A stretch of DNA of 64,000 bases from the NCBI RefSeq assembly GCF_036014115.1, contig NZ_CP107913.1, positions 2,669,001-2,733,000 of the forward strand. Reading direction: 5' to 3'. This DNA is from Streptomyces sp. NBC_00448. GTDB lineage: Bacteria; Actinomycetota; Actinomycetes; Streptomycetales; Streptomycetaceae. Positions 1-7,735 of the stretch are shown piece by piece (the first letter of the stretch is position 1; the number at the start of each line of letters is the position of its first letter). The notes beneath the pieces are model-generated. The model made no database searches, was not told the origin of the DNA, and saw only the letters and a program-made list of their open reading frames with translations. A program made the translations under genes and the position numbers.

Positions 1-1302
1 CGCACCGCCGAGGGCCACCGCACCTCCGCTCTCCTGGGCGCCTTCGCCGCGCTGCCGACCGTGCGGGCACTGCGGCTCGGCGGCCGCCAGTACACCCGCG
101 TCGAGGACGCGTCCCTCGCCGCGGCGGAGTACGAGTTCAAGGCCACCCGCACCGCCACGCGCTTCTTCGGGCGGCTCAACGTCGCGGAGTTCATCGGCCT
201 CGGCGCGATCCTGCTCGCCGCGTCCGTACTGGTGCGGTCCGGCACGGCGAGCGTCGGCGCCGCGACCACGGCCGCCCTCTTCTTCGTGGGGCTCTTCGAC
301 CCGATCAACGCGGTGCTCGGCGCGTTCGACAGCGTGCAGCAGGCGGCGGCCGGGCTGGCCCGCCTGATCGGGGTCCTCGACGCGGCGCCCGCGAAGGCGG
401 CAGCGGTGGCGGGGAACGCACCGGATTCCGCGGCGGAGCCCTCGTCGAAGTCCGGGCCGACGCCCGCACCCGCACCCGCACCCGCACCCGCACCCGCACC
501 CGCACCAAGTGTTCCGGCGACGGGAGTTCGGCCGGGCGAGGGGGCGGGACAGAAGTCGCGGTCCGGGCGGGGGCCCGTCCTCGGGCTCGACGGCGCGGAC
601 TTCGGCTACGGCGACCGGCCGGACGTCATTCACGACGTGAGCGTGCGCATCGAGCCGGGTCGGCATGTGGCGGTCGTGGGCACCACCGGCTCCGGCAAGT
701 CCACGGTGGCCACGCTGCTGGCGGGGCTCCGTACGCCCCGGCGCGGCACCGCGACGCTGGACGGGGTGCCGCTCGCCGGCCTCTCCCCCGCCGAGCTGCA
801 CCGCAGGGTGGCCCTCGTCACCCAGGAGACCCACCTGTTCGCCGGCACCGTCGCCGCCAACATACGGTTGGCGCGGCCCGACGCGTCCGACGCGGAGGTC
901 ACCGCCGCCCTCGAGGCGGTCGGCGCGACCGGATGGGTCGACGCGCTGCCCGACGGCGCCGCCACCGTGATCGGCGCCGGCGGCCACCACCTCGCCCCCA
1001 GCCAGGCCCAACACCTCGCCCTGGCCCGGTTGTTCCTGCTCGACCCGGAGGTGGTCGTGCTCGACGAGGCCACGGCCGAAGGCGGCAGTGACTCGGCACG
1101 GCTGCTCGACACCGCCGCCGCCACGGTTCTGCGCGGGCGCAGCGCCCTCCTCGTCGCCCACCGGCTCTCGCAGACCGCCACCGCCGACACGATCCTCGTC
1201 ATGGAAGGGGGTCGGGTGACCGAACAGGGCACCCACGAGGCGCTGCGCGCGGCCGGCGGAACGTACGCGGCCCTGTGGGACGCCTGGTCGCGCCCCAGCT
1301 GA
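1..1302 (+). CDS. ABC exporter, fused membrane domain and ATPase (5' truncated by window)
   Basis: The reading frame is open from base 1, so the first membrane helices lie outside the window. The visible part holds the last helices of an exporter-type membrane domain (to about residue 120), a spacer rich in Ala-Pro dipeptides (about residues 155-170) encoded by hexanucleotide repeats, and a nucleotide-binding domain. The Walker A GTTGSGKST is near residue 227, Walker B VVVLDEATA near 351 and the H-loop histidine in VAHRLSQ. The signature motif is degenerate: where LSGGQ is expected the protein has LAPSQAQ. Such exporters normally work as heterodimers in which one ATP site is degenerate, so a partner half-transporter gene is expected upstream. 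Substrate unknown. The stop at 1300-1302 is followed by short GGTTCCGGCC repeats. Confidence 0.85.
   Translation, partial: RTAEGHRTSALLGAFAALPTVRALRLGGRQYTRVEDASLAAAEYEFKATRTATRFFGRLNVAEFIGLGAILLAASVLVRSGTASVGAATTAALFFVGLFDPINAVLGAFDSVQQAAAGLARLIGVLDAAPAKAAAVAGNAPDSAAEPSSKSGPTPAPAPAPAPAPAPAPSVPATGVRPGEGAGQKSRSGRGPVLGLDGADFGYGDRPDVIHDVSVRIEPGRHVAVVGTTGSGKSTVATLLAGLRTPRRGTATLDGVPLAGLSPAELHRRVALVTQETHLFAGTVAANIRLARPDASDAEVTAALEAVGATGWVDALPDGAATVIGAGGHHLAPSQAQHLALARLFLLDPEVVVLDEATAEGGSDSARLLDTAAATVLRGRSALLVAHRLSQTATADTILVMEGGRVTEQGTHEALRAAGGTYAALWDAWSRPS
463..506 (+). repeat. In-frame CCCGCA hexanucleotide repeat
   Basis: About seven perfect CCCGCA units lie inside the ABC exporter gene. They encode alternating Ala-Pro in the linker between membrane and ATPase domains. 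The unit is a multiple of three, so slippage would change linker length without breaking the frame. Confidence 0.85.
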
Positions 1303-1335
1303 CACCGCCCGCACGGCGGTTCGGTGCCGGCCACG

Positions 1336-1388
1336 CGGTTCCGGCCATGTGGCTATGGCACCTCGGTTCCGGCCGCACGGTTCCGGCC
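1336..1388. repeat. Three copies of CGGTTCCGGCC
   Basis: CGGTTCCGGCC (or ACGGTTCCGGCC) occurs at 1336-1346, 1364-1374 and 1378-1388 in the 285-bp gap between the exporter and the serine hydrolase. Spacing is irregular (28 and 14 bp). No function is evident. The rest of the gap carries a weak -35-like TTGACT at 1529-1534 upstream of the next gene. Confidence 0.5.
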
Positions 1389-1587
1389 GCTGCCCCGGAC
1401 ACGGGGACGCGCCGCGCCCCTCCCCGACCGCTGACGCTCGCTCAGCCGAGGAAGTGCCCCGGCATCGGGGGGATCTCCCTACCCCTCCCCCGGGTGGCAG
1501 CCGCATCGCACATCGGCGGGCCGGGCGCTTGACTCGACGTGTGGTACCCGTGAGGGACACGGGCGAGCCGAGTGACGGGGGAATGCG

Positions 1588-2802
1588 ATGCGGGTTGCGG
1601 TGACGGGGAAGCGGACGGTCGTGGCGGCGTGGGTGGTGGCGCTGGCCGCGTCGGCGCTCGCGGCGGTGCCCGCGGGGGCGGATACGCGTGCGGGCGGCGG
1701 CGGTTACTCGGCGGCGGACCTGCGCAAGGACCTCGCGGCGGTACGGGCGGCCGGGGGTGGGGACATCAACGTGGTGGCGCGGGTGGACCGGCGGGGCGAG
1801 GGCCCGCTGCGCGCGAGGTACGGCACGGCGGGGGTCGGTTCGAAGGCGCCCGTGCCGTGGGAGCCGGAGTTCAGGGTGGCGAGCACCACGAAGACGTTCA
1901 CGGCGGTGGTGGTCCTCCAACTCGTCGCCGAGCACAAGCTGTCGCTGGACGACACGGTCGACCACTGGCTGCCCGGGGTCGTCAGCGGCCACGGCAACGA
2001 CGGCCGCCTGATCACCGTGCGCGACCTGCTCCAGCAGACCAGCGGGATCTACAACTACGTCGAGGACCCGGACGTCCAGGACCGCATGATCAACCACTTC
2101 GACGAGAACCGCTTCGACGACACCCCGCCCGAGCAGTTGGTCGCCATCGCGATGAGCCATCCGCCGCTCTTCACGCCCGGCGGCGGCCGCTGGGCCTACT
2201 CCAACACCAACTACCTGCTGGCCGGGATGATCGCCGAGAAGGCGAGCGGCGGCCAGGACTGGCGGGAGCTGGTGGAGCACCGGGTGATCGCGCCGCTCGG
2301 ACTGCGCCACACCTACATCCCCGGCGCCGACCCGTACCTCGTCGGCCCGCACGAGCGCGTCACCATCACCGGCCCGGACGGCAAACCCGTCGACCTCACC
2401 GACCAGAGCTTCCAGCACACCGCCGACTCGGGGGTCGTCAGCACCCCCGCCGACCTGAACACGTTCTTCCGCGCGCTCGCCTCCGGCACCCTGCTGCCGC
2501 CCGCCCAACTGGCCGAAATGCGCACCACGGTCCCCTACGACGACCTGCCCGTGCCGCCCGCCGGCACCCAGGGCGGTTACGGCCTGGGGCTGCGCGTCAT
2601 CCCGCTGACCTGCGGCGGTACCTACGACATGCACGAGGGTGACGGTCTCGGCGTGTACACCCGCCCGGCCGTCTCCGCCGACGGCCGCCGCGCGGTGACC
2701 GTGTCGATCACGACCACCACGGCCCTGATCGACCAGGACAAGGTGAACCGCGCGGTGGAGACGCTGACCGACCACGCGCTGTGCGGCCGCGCGTCGTCGT
2801 AA
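1588..2802 (+). CDS. Secreted serine hydrolase, beta-lactamase/DD-peptidase fold
   Basis: A 404-residue protein with an N-terminal Sec signal (basic MRVAVTGKR, then an Ala/Val-rich core, cleavage probably after PAGA). The penicillin-binding fold shows the SxxK nucleophile STTK at residues 99-102 and the second motif YSN at about 204-206. The third motif (KTG or HxG in relatives) is probably the HEG in MHEGDGLGV near residue 350. This is the class C beta-lactamase/D-alanyl-D-alanine carboxypeptidase family (PF00144-like). The substrate cannot be told from sequence; a peptidoglycan or small-ester hydrolase outside the membrane is likely. The start is supported by a G-rich GGGGGAA just upstream. 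It is convergent with the next gene. Confidence 0.85.
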   Translation: MRVAVTGKRTVVAAWVVALAASALAAVPAGADTRAGGGGYSAADLRKDLAAVRAAGGGDINVVARVDRRGEGPLRARYGTAGVGSKAPVPWEPEFRVASTTKTFTAVVVLQLVAEHKLSLDDTVDHWLPGVVSGHGNDGRLITVRDLLQQTSGIYNYVEDPDVQDRMINHFDENRFDDTPPEQLVAIAMSHPPLFTPGGGRWAYSNTNYLLAGMIAEKASGGQDWRELVEHRVIAPLGLRHTYIPGADPYLVGPHERVTITGPDGKPVDLTDQSFQHTADSGVVSTPADLNTFFRALASGTLLPPAQLAEMRTTVPYDDLPVPPAGTQGGYGLGLRVIPLTCGGTYDMHEGDGLGVYTRPAVSADGRRAVTVSITTTTALIDQDKVNRAVETLTDHALCGRASS

Positions 2803-2841
2803 CGGCTGTGCGGTGTAGGGGCGTTGGAGCACCCGCCCCGG

Positions 2842-3474
2842 TCAGTAGCCGGCCGTGAACCGGCACCGGTGGTGCTCGGGGTGCTCGGCCTCGTCCAGCA
2901 GGACCACCGCGAGGTCCTCGTACGAGAGCGCCGAGACGCCGTGCTGGTCGGTCACCAACTCGTCTGCTCCCAGGCGGTATCGGCCGGTGCGCTCACCCGG
3001 CGTGAGGAGGGCGGCGGGGCTGAGGTAGGCCCAGTCGGCGCGGGGCGCGGCGCGGCAGCGGTCGAGCTGTTCGGCGCCCGCGCGGGCGATCGGCAGCCAG
3101 TCGGCGGGGAAGTCGGGTGCGTCGGCGACGGTGCCGCCGGACGGGACGGTCAGGGTGCCGGCGCCGCCGACCACCAGCAGCCGCGCTCCGGTGACGGTCA
3201 CGGCGGCGAGCAACGCCTCGGTGGCGAGGACGAGTTCGCTCTCGCGCCCGGGCGCGGGCCGGGTGGCGGCGATCACGACGTCCTGGTCGCGGGCCAACTC
3301 CGTTGCCGAGGCGGCGGACAGGGCGTCTCCGACCCGGGCGAGGGCGCCGTCGGGCAGTTCGGCGAAGCGGGCGGGCGACCGTACGACGGCGGTGACCGCG
3401 TGCCCTCGGGACAGCGCCTCGACGGTGATACGGCGGCCGGCGGCTCCGGCGGCCCCGAAGACGGTGATACGCAT
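2842..3474 (-). CDS. NAD(P)-binding oxidoreductase of the NmrA/short-chain type
   Basis: A 210-residue Rossmann protein beginning MRITVFGAAGAAGRR, in which GAAGAAG is the GxxGxxG dinucleotide-binding loop. Further on it has the VVIAATRPAPG strand expected of atypical SDR/NmrA-like NAD(P)H-binding proteins (PF13460). No catalytic Tyr-x-x-x-Lys was obvious, so it may be a redox sensor or a flavin/quinone reductase relative rather than a classical dehydrogenase. The ATG at 3474 is chosen over 3486 because GGAG sits 6 nt upstream of it; the four extra residues MESA come from the upstream ATG. Stand-alone on its strand, convergent with the serine hydrolase. Confidence 0.75.
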   Translation of the reverse strand: MRITVFGAAGAAGRRITVEALSRGHAVTAVVRSPARFAELPDGALARVGDALSAASATELARDQDVVIAATRPAPGRESELVLATEALLAAVTVTGARLLVVGGAGTLTVPSGGTVADAPDFPADWLPIARAGAEQLDRCRAAPRADWAYLSPAALLTPGERTGRYRLGADELVTDQHGVSALSYEDLAVVLLDEAEHPEHHRCRFTAGY

Positions 3475-3545
3475 CGCTGACTCCATCGGTTGGCAAGGGG
3501 CGGGTGGGGAGCGGAGTTCCGCGGGGGCCGGCCGGTCGAACCTTT

Positions 3546-3581
3546 CCGGGAGGCCGGGAGGCCGGGAGGCCGGGAGGCCGG
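3546..3581. repeat. Tandem CCGGGAGG octamer repeat
   Basis: Four perfect 8-bp units of CCGGGAGG followed by a partial copy, and then GGGAGTAC repeats at about 3600-3623. It lies in the 195-bp gap between the NAD(P)-binding protein gene and the end of the EamA gene. Probably simple slippage repeats. Confidence 0.75.
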
Positions 3582-3669
3582 CGCACGGGAGCGGGTACCG
3601 GAATACGGGAGTACGGGAGTACGGTGCGGCTCCGACCTCTGGGTCAACTCGCCCTCGCGAACGGTTCGT

Positions 3670-4671
3670 TCAGGGGCCGGGCCGCCGACCGGACGGCCGT
3701 GGCGCGGCGGCGACCTGGGCCGGAGCTCCGGGTGAGGAACACGAGACGTGCGAGGCGCGCGAGACATACGAGCCGGGCGTAGGACGCGAGGCACCCGAAG
3801 CAGCCGCGTCCAACGGCTCCGCCCTGGGCCGTACTTGGGCGACCACCAGCGCGCCCAGGATCAGCGCGCCGCCCGCCGCCTGCGCGGCCGTCAGCTCCTG
3901 TCCCAGCGCCAGCCACCCCACGACGGTGGCGACCACGGGACTGAGCAGGCCGAGGAACGTCACGTTGACCGCGGGGAGTTCGCGGATACCGCGGAACCAC
4001 AGCGCGTACGCGAGCGCCGCACCGACCAGCGCCAGATAGCCGTAGCCGAGGACGTTCCCGGCGGTCGGCGCGGGCGGCGGGCCCTCGACCAGCAGGGCGA
4101 CGGGGAGCAACAGCATTCCGCCCGCAACGAGTTGCCAGCCGGTGGCGGCGAGCAGCGGCGCGGGCGCGGGCCACCGCTTGCTGAGGACGACCCCGGTCGC
4201 CATGACCACGGCGCTGCCCAGCGCGGCGGCGATCCCGAGGCCGTCGAGGTGGGCGCCGGACCTGAGCACCAGCAGGCTGACGCCGAGCACTCCGGCCACG
4301 CCGGTGAGAGCGGTGCGGGCGGTGAGCCGGTCACCGAGCAGCGCCGCGGAGAACACCGCGACCAGCAGGGGTTGCAGCGCGCCGACGGTCGCCGCGACCC
4401 CGCCGGGCAGGCGGTACGCGGCGATGAAGAGCAGCGCGAAGAAGGCACCGATGTTCAGGGTGCCGAGCACGAGCGAGCGCCACCACCACGCCCCGTGCGG
4501 CAGCCGGCGGGTGATCGCCACCAGCAGCAGACCGGCCGGCAGCGCGCGCAGCACGCCGGCCAGCAGCGGCCGGGCCGGGGGCAGGTATTCCGTGGTGACG
4601 TAGTAGGTGGTCCCCCACACGCTGGGGGCGAGCGCGGTGAGCAGGACGATCCCCGCCCGATTTCTTAGCAC
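3670..4671 (-). CDS. EamA/RhaT-family drug or metabolite exporter
   Basis: A 333-residue polytopic membrane protein with the two-fold EamA repeat (about ten helices). It opens with LTALAPSVWGTTYYVTTE, typical of actinobacterial DMT-superfamily transporters. The second repeat ends at VVAQVRP, after which there is a non-membrane Ser/Pro/Arg tail of about 50 residues that is unusual. The GTG start at 4671 has no ribosome-binding site, but a -10-like GATACT on the minus strand (4680-4685) ends 8 nt before it, so the message is probably leaderless. Divergent from a MarR gene with shared operators in the 45-bp gap. Likely exports a toxic ligand sensed by that MarR protein. Confidence 0.8.
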   Translation of the reverse strand: MLRNRAGIVLLTALAPSVWGTTYYVTTEYLPPARPLLAGVLRALPAGLLLVAITRRLPHGAWWWRSLVLGTLNIGAFFALLFIAAYRLPGGVAATVGALQPLLVAVFSAALLGDRLTARTALTGVAGVLGVSLLVLRSGAHLDGLGIAAALGSAVVMATGVVLSKRWPAPAPLLAATGWQLVAGGMLLLPVALLVEGPPPAPTAGNVLGYGYLALVGAALAYALWFRGIRELPAVNVTFLGLLSPVVATVVGWLALGQELTAAQAAGGALILGALVVAQVRPRAEPLDAAASGASRPTPGSYVSRASHVSCSSPGAPAQVAAAPRPSGRRPGP

Positions 4672-4697
4672 TAAGAGAAAGTATCTCAGCGCTAAGA
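4663..4697. promoter_or_regulatory. Twin MarR operators in the divergent promoter
   Basis: Two 14-bp inverted repeats: TCTTAG-CA-CTAAGA at 4663-4676 (perfect) and TCTCAG-CG-CTAAGA at 4684-4697 (one mismatch). Their centres are 21 bp apart, two helical turns, so two dimers would bind the same face. The first covers the GTG start of the EamA gene and the second its promoter. TAGTGT at 4705-4710 is a plausible -10 for the MarR gene. Confidence 0.75.
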
Positions 4698-4716
4698 GAT
4701 TGGCTAGTGTGATGCC

Positions 4717-5337
4717 ATGACGCACAGGGAGCAGGGCGAGGGCGGCGCTGACAGGCAGCCCGACGAAGCGGGAACGGGAACGGGAGCGGCGGCGCCGGAG
4801 CCCGAACCCGAACCGAAGACCGAGCGCACACCCGCACCCGCCCGCGACCACGTCGACCTCGTACTCGACCAGTGGTCCCGCCGCCGCCCCGACCTCGACG
4901 CCTCCCCCATGGCGGTGATCGGCCGGCTGAAGCGGCTGACCCGCCTGCTGGAGGGCGAGTTGCGCCGCGTTTTCGCCGAGCACGGCTTGGACGCCGCTTC
5001 CTTCGACGTCCTCGCCACGCTCCGCCGCAGCGACCCCCCGCACCACCTCACCCCGGCCCAACTGATGCAGGCCGCGATGGTCACCTCGGGCGCGGTCAGC
5101 CAGCGCCTGGACCGGCTGGAGGCGGCGGGTCTGGTCGCCCGCAGCCGCAGTGCGGCCGACGCCCGCGTGGTCCACGTCCGGCTCACCGACCAGGGCCGTG
5201 CCGTGATCGACGAGGCGCTCCCGGCCCACGTGGCCAACGAGCACCGCCTGCTCGCCGCCCTCGACACGGACGAACGGGACGCCTTGGCCGACGCGTTGCG
5301 CACCCTCTTGCTGTCCCTCGGCGACGGGACCGCGTGA
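4717..5337 (+). CDS. MarR-family transcriptional regulator
   Basis: A 206-residue protein. The first 45 or so residues are an unusual acidic Gly/Pro/Glu-rich extension. A standard MarR winged helix follows: DVLATLRRSD, the helix-turn-helix LTPAQLMQAAMVTSGAVSQR, the wing RSRSAADARVVHVRLTDQG, and C-terminal dimerisation helices. It probably represses itself and the divergent EamA exporter through the twin operators, with release by an aromatic or drug-like ligand. TAGTGT ends 6 nt before the ATG and no Shine-Dalgarno is visible, so a leaderless transcript is likely. Confidence 0.88.
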   Translation: MTHREQGEGGADRQPDEAGTGTGAAAPEPEPEPKTERTPAPARDHVDLVLDQWSRRRPDLDASPMAVIGRLKRLTRLLEGELRRVFAEHGLDAASFDVLATLRRSDPPHHLTPAQLMQAAMVTSGAVSQRLDRLEAAGLVARSRSAADARVVHVRLTDQGRAVIDEALPAHVANEHRLLAALDTDERDALADALRTLLLSLGDGTA

Positions 5338-5530
5338 CGGGACCGGCGACAGGACCGCGTGACGCCACCCCGGGGGCCGGTGCGCCGATCGTCACGGCGG
5401 GGATACCCGGCGACAACACTTCGCGCATAGCGTCGGCCGTTGTCCGCAGGCGCCTCGCGGCGGGCGTGTCTCAGACGATTGCCACCCGGCTCTCAGGGGA
5501 ACCCCAGAATCCCTTCCTACCGTCGGCGGC

Positions 5531-6802
5531 ATGGAACAGCACAGACCGTTGGCGGACCGCGAAGGCGGGGGGTGGGCGGCCATGGCCGGCACACACGACG
5601 ACGGTACGGGCGCGGCGCCGGGCGAACCGGTGGCCAAGGAGGGCGCAGACCGCTCCGACGCCCCGGAATCCACCGGCACCCTGGACGCCGGCGCCGAGGA
5701 GGCCGACCCCGCCGAGATACCCGGGGCACCCGGGGCAGCCGACGCGCCCAAGGCATCCGGGGCACCCGCCGCACCCGCCACGCCCACCGCACCCGAGCGG
5801 GCCGCACCCGGTCGACCCGAGCCCGAACCCGACCCCTCCCCCGCACGCCCCTGGGTCCGCCCCCTGCTGATCTCCGTGACCGCCCTCGCCGTGATGGCCG
5901 TCCTCACCCTCGCCACGATCGTGCAGTCCCCGTCCGCGAAGGCGGGCTCCGACACCGGCCCGACCGCCGACACGACCGTGCCGACCGCGACCACCACCGC
6001 TTCCGCGACGCAGTCGACGCCTCCCGCCACCGCCACGACCGCCTCGTCGGCCACCGCCACCGCGGCGCAGACCACCACCTCGCCCGACGCCGCCGTGACC
6101 ACGGCAGTCCGGGCCCTCGGGGTCAGCGGCCACGTGTCCGTCGCGGTCACCGACGCGGACGGCGGCGCCGCGGCCACGTACGAGACCGGCGCCACCTCGT
6201 ACGACACCGCGAGCATCGTCAAGGTGGACATCCTCGCCACGCTGCTGCTCCAGGACCAGCACGCCGGCACCCGGCTGACCGCCGCGCAGCGGACCCTGGC
6301 CACCGCGATGATCGAGCGCAGCGACAACGACGCGGCGCTCGACCTGTGGCGGACCATCGGGCGGAGCGCGGGGCTGACGGCCGCGAACAAGACGTTCGGG
6401 CTGGACCACACGGTCGGCGGCGAGGGCGACCTGTGGGGGCTGACCCAGACCACCGCGAGCGACCAGATCGCCCTGCTGCAGGCGGTGTTCGACAGCGGCT
6501 CGCCCCTTTCCGCGTCCTCGCGCGCGTACGCCTCCGGGCTGATGAGGTCCGTGATCGACGGCGAGCGCTGGGGCGTGTCGGCGGCCGACTCCGACGGCTC
6601 CGGCTACGCGCTGAAGAACGGCTGGCTCCAGCGCAGCGCCACCGGGCTGTGGGACATCAACAGCATCGGCGAGGTGACGTACGACGGGCACCGGCTGCTG
6701 GTGAGCGTGCTGTCGTCCGGGCAGAAGTCCGAGCAGGGCGGCATCGACCAGGTCGAACGGGTCGCCCGCACGGCGGCGCAGGCGTACGTCGACGCCGCCT
6801 GA
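5531..6802 (+). CDS. Membrane-anchored class A beta-lactamase-like serine hydrolase
   Basis: A 423-residue protein with a long Pro/Ala-rich cytoplasmic N-terminus, one transmembrane helix (about residues 111-134), a Thr/Ala-rich linker and an outside beta-lactamase2 (PF13354-like) domain. Active-site motifs are SIVK (Ser228, Lys231), SDN (264-266) and a KNG at 362-364 in place of KTG. The class A general-base ExxLN motif is not evident, so an enzyme acting on cell-wall peptides, or a weak beta-lactamase, is more likely than a true resistance enzyme. An in-frame ATG at 5582 follows a G-rich stretch and is an alternative start. Confidence 0.75.
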   Translation: MEQHRPLADREGGGWAAMAGTHDDGTGAAPGEPVAKEGADRSDAPESTGTLDAGAEEADPAEIPGAPGAADAPKASGAPAAPATPTAPERAAPGRPEPEPDPSPARPWVRPLLISVTALAVMAVLTLATIVQSPSAKAGSDTGPTADTTVPTATTTASATQSTPPATATTASSATATAAQTTTSPDAAVTTAVRALGVSGHVSVAVTDADGGAAATYETGATSYDTASIVKVDILATLLLQDQHAGTRLTAAQRTLATAMIERSDNDAALDLWRTIGRSAGLTAANKTFGLDHTVGGEGDLWGLTQTTASDQIALLQAVFDSGSPLSASSRAYASGLMRSVIDGERWGVSAADSDGSGYALKNGWLQRSATGLWDINSIGEVTYDGHRLLVSVLSSGQKSEQGGIDQVERVARTAAQAYVDAA

Positions 6803-6966
6803 TCCCGCCCCGTCCCGCACCGTCGCCCCGAGCCCGCATCCGGCATCCGGCATCCCGCTACCCACACGCATCCCGCACCAGGCCACAGCCCGCCAACGGC
6901 CGCCACCCCCACCCGTCTGTCAGCCTGCGTTGACAACCGGCCACTCGTCAATCCAAACTGACACGC

Positions 6967-7161
6967 ATGGACCTCACCGCGGTCATCGACTCGGACGACC
7001 CCTCCGTCGGCCTGCGTGCCGTCGGCGCCCTGCACCGGCTCGCCGAACAGGTGGAGGCGACGCACGTGGCACTCGCCCGGCGCGAGGGGTGGTCGTGGGA
7101 GCAGATCGGGGACGCTCTCGGGGTGTCCCGCCAGTCCGTGCACGCCAAATACGGGAAGTGA
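6967..7161 (+). CDS. Small helix-turn-helix protein
   Basis: A 64-residue protein ending in a compact HTH: WEQIGDALGVSRQSVHAKYG. It is seven bases upstream of the Clp-N gene; this pair recurs in streptomycetes as I recall. The first half is a short helical region starting MDLTAVIDSDDPS. A TTGACA hexamer at 6930-6935 may be its -35. No good Shine-Dalgarno is present. It probably binds DNA or acts as an adaptor for its partner; target unknown. Confidence 0.8.
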   Translation: MDLTAVIDSDDPSVGLRAVGALHRLAEQVEATHVALARREGWSWEQIGDALGVSRQSVHAKYGK

Positions 7162-7168
7162 GACGGCC

Positions 7169-7639
7169 ATGTCGGAAAGCAGCGCGGCACCACGGCTCAA
7201 GCCGGTGCTCGGACTCGCCCGCATCGAAGCCGAACGGCGCGGCGACCGCAGGATCGGCACCGACCACCTGCTGCTCGCGCTGATGCACTTCCCGAAGGAA
7301 CCGCCCGCGCGGGCGCTGGGGGCGACCCTCGCCGAAGGGCGGTCCGCGATGGACGCGATGGACCGTGACGCGCTCCGCGCGATCGGCGTCCACCTGGACG
7401 TGGCGCTGGCCCCGCCGCCCACCCGGGGCAACCGGCGACTGCCGCTCAACTCCTCGGCGCGTTCGGCGGTCGGCGAGTCCAAGCGGTTCGCCGACCGCGA
7501 CGGCAAGGGACGGCGGATCGAGCCGCGCCACCTCCTGCTGGCGCTGCTCACCGCCCGGCACCCGGACCCGGCAGCGGATCTGCTGAGCGCGCTCTCCCTG
7601 GACCCGGGCGAGGTCAGGCAACGGCTCGCCGCCACCTGA
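7169..7639 (+). CDS. Stand-alone Clp N-terminal domain protein
   Basis: A 156-residue protein with two Clp-N repeats (PF02861-like), each with the IGTDHLLLAL / IEPRHLLLALL signature helix, and no AAA+ domain. In ClpA/ClpC the domain binds substrates and adaptors. Stand-alone copies in actinobacteria may act as adaptors or anti-adaptors for ClpC1. The ATG at 7169 follows GGGAAG within the end of the HTH gene, so the two genes are probably translated together. Confidence 0.82.
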   Translation: MSESSAAPRLKPVLGLARIEAERRGDRRIGTDHLLLALMHFPKEPPARALGATLAEGRSAMDAMDRDALRAIGVHLDVALAPPPTRGNRRLPLNSSARSAVGESKRFADRDGKGRRIEPRHLLLALLTARHPDPAADLLSALSLDPGEVRQRLAAT

Positions 7640-7667
7640 CCTCGTACGACTTCCGCGCGCACCACGC

Positions 7668-7688
7668 CGTAAGGGCACCGTCCTTACG
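7668..7688. terminator. Short hairpin between convergent genes
   Basis: CGTAAGG (7668-7674) pairs with CCTTACG (7682-7688) over a 7-nt loop, with no U-run. It lies between the converging Clp-N and quinone oxidoreductase genes and may terminate both. Confidence 0.45.
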
Positions 7689-7735
7689 CCCGCCCGCGCG
7701 CCCTCCGCGAAACGGCTACACCGCCTGCGAACTCC

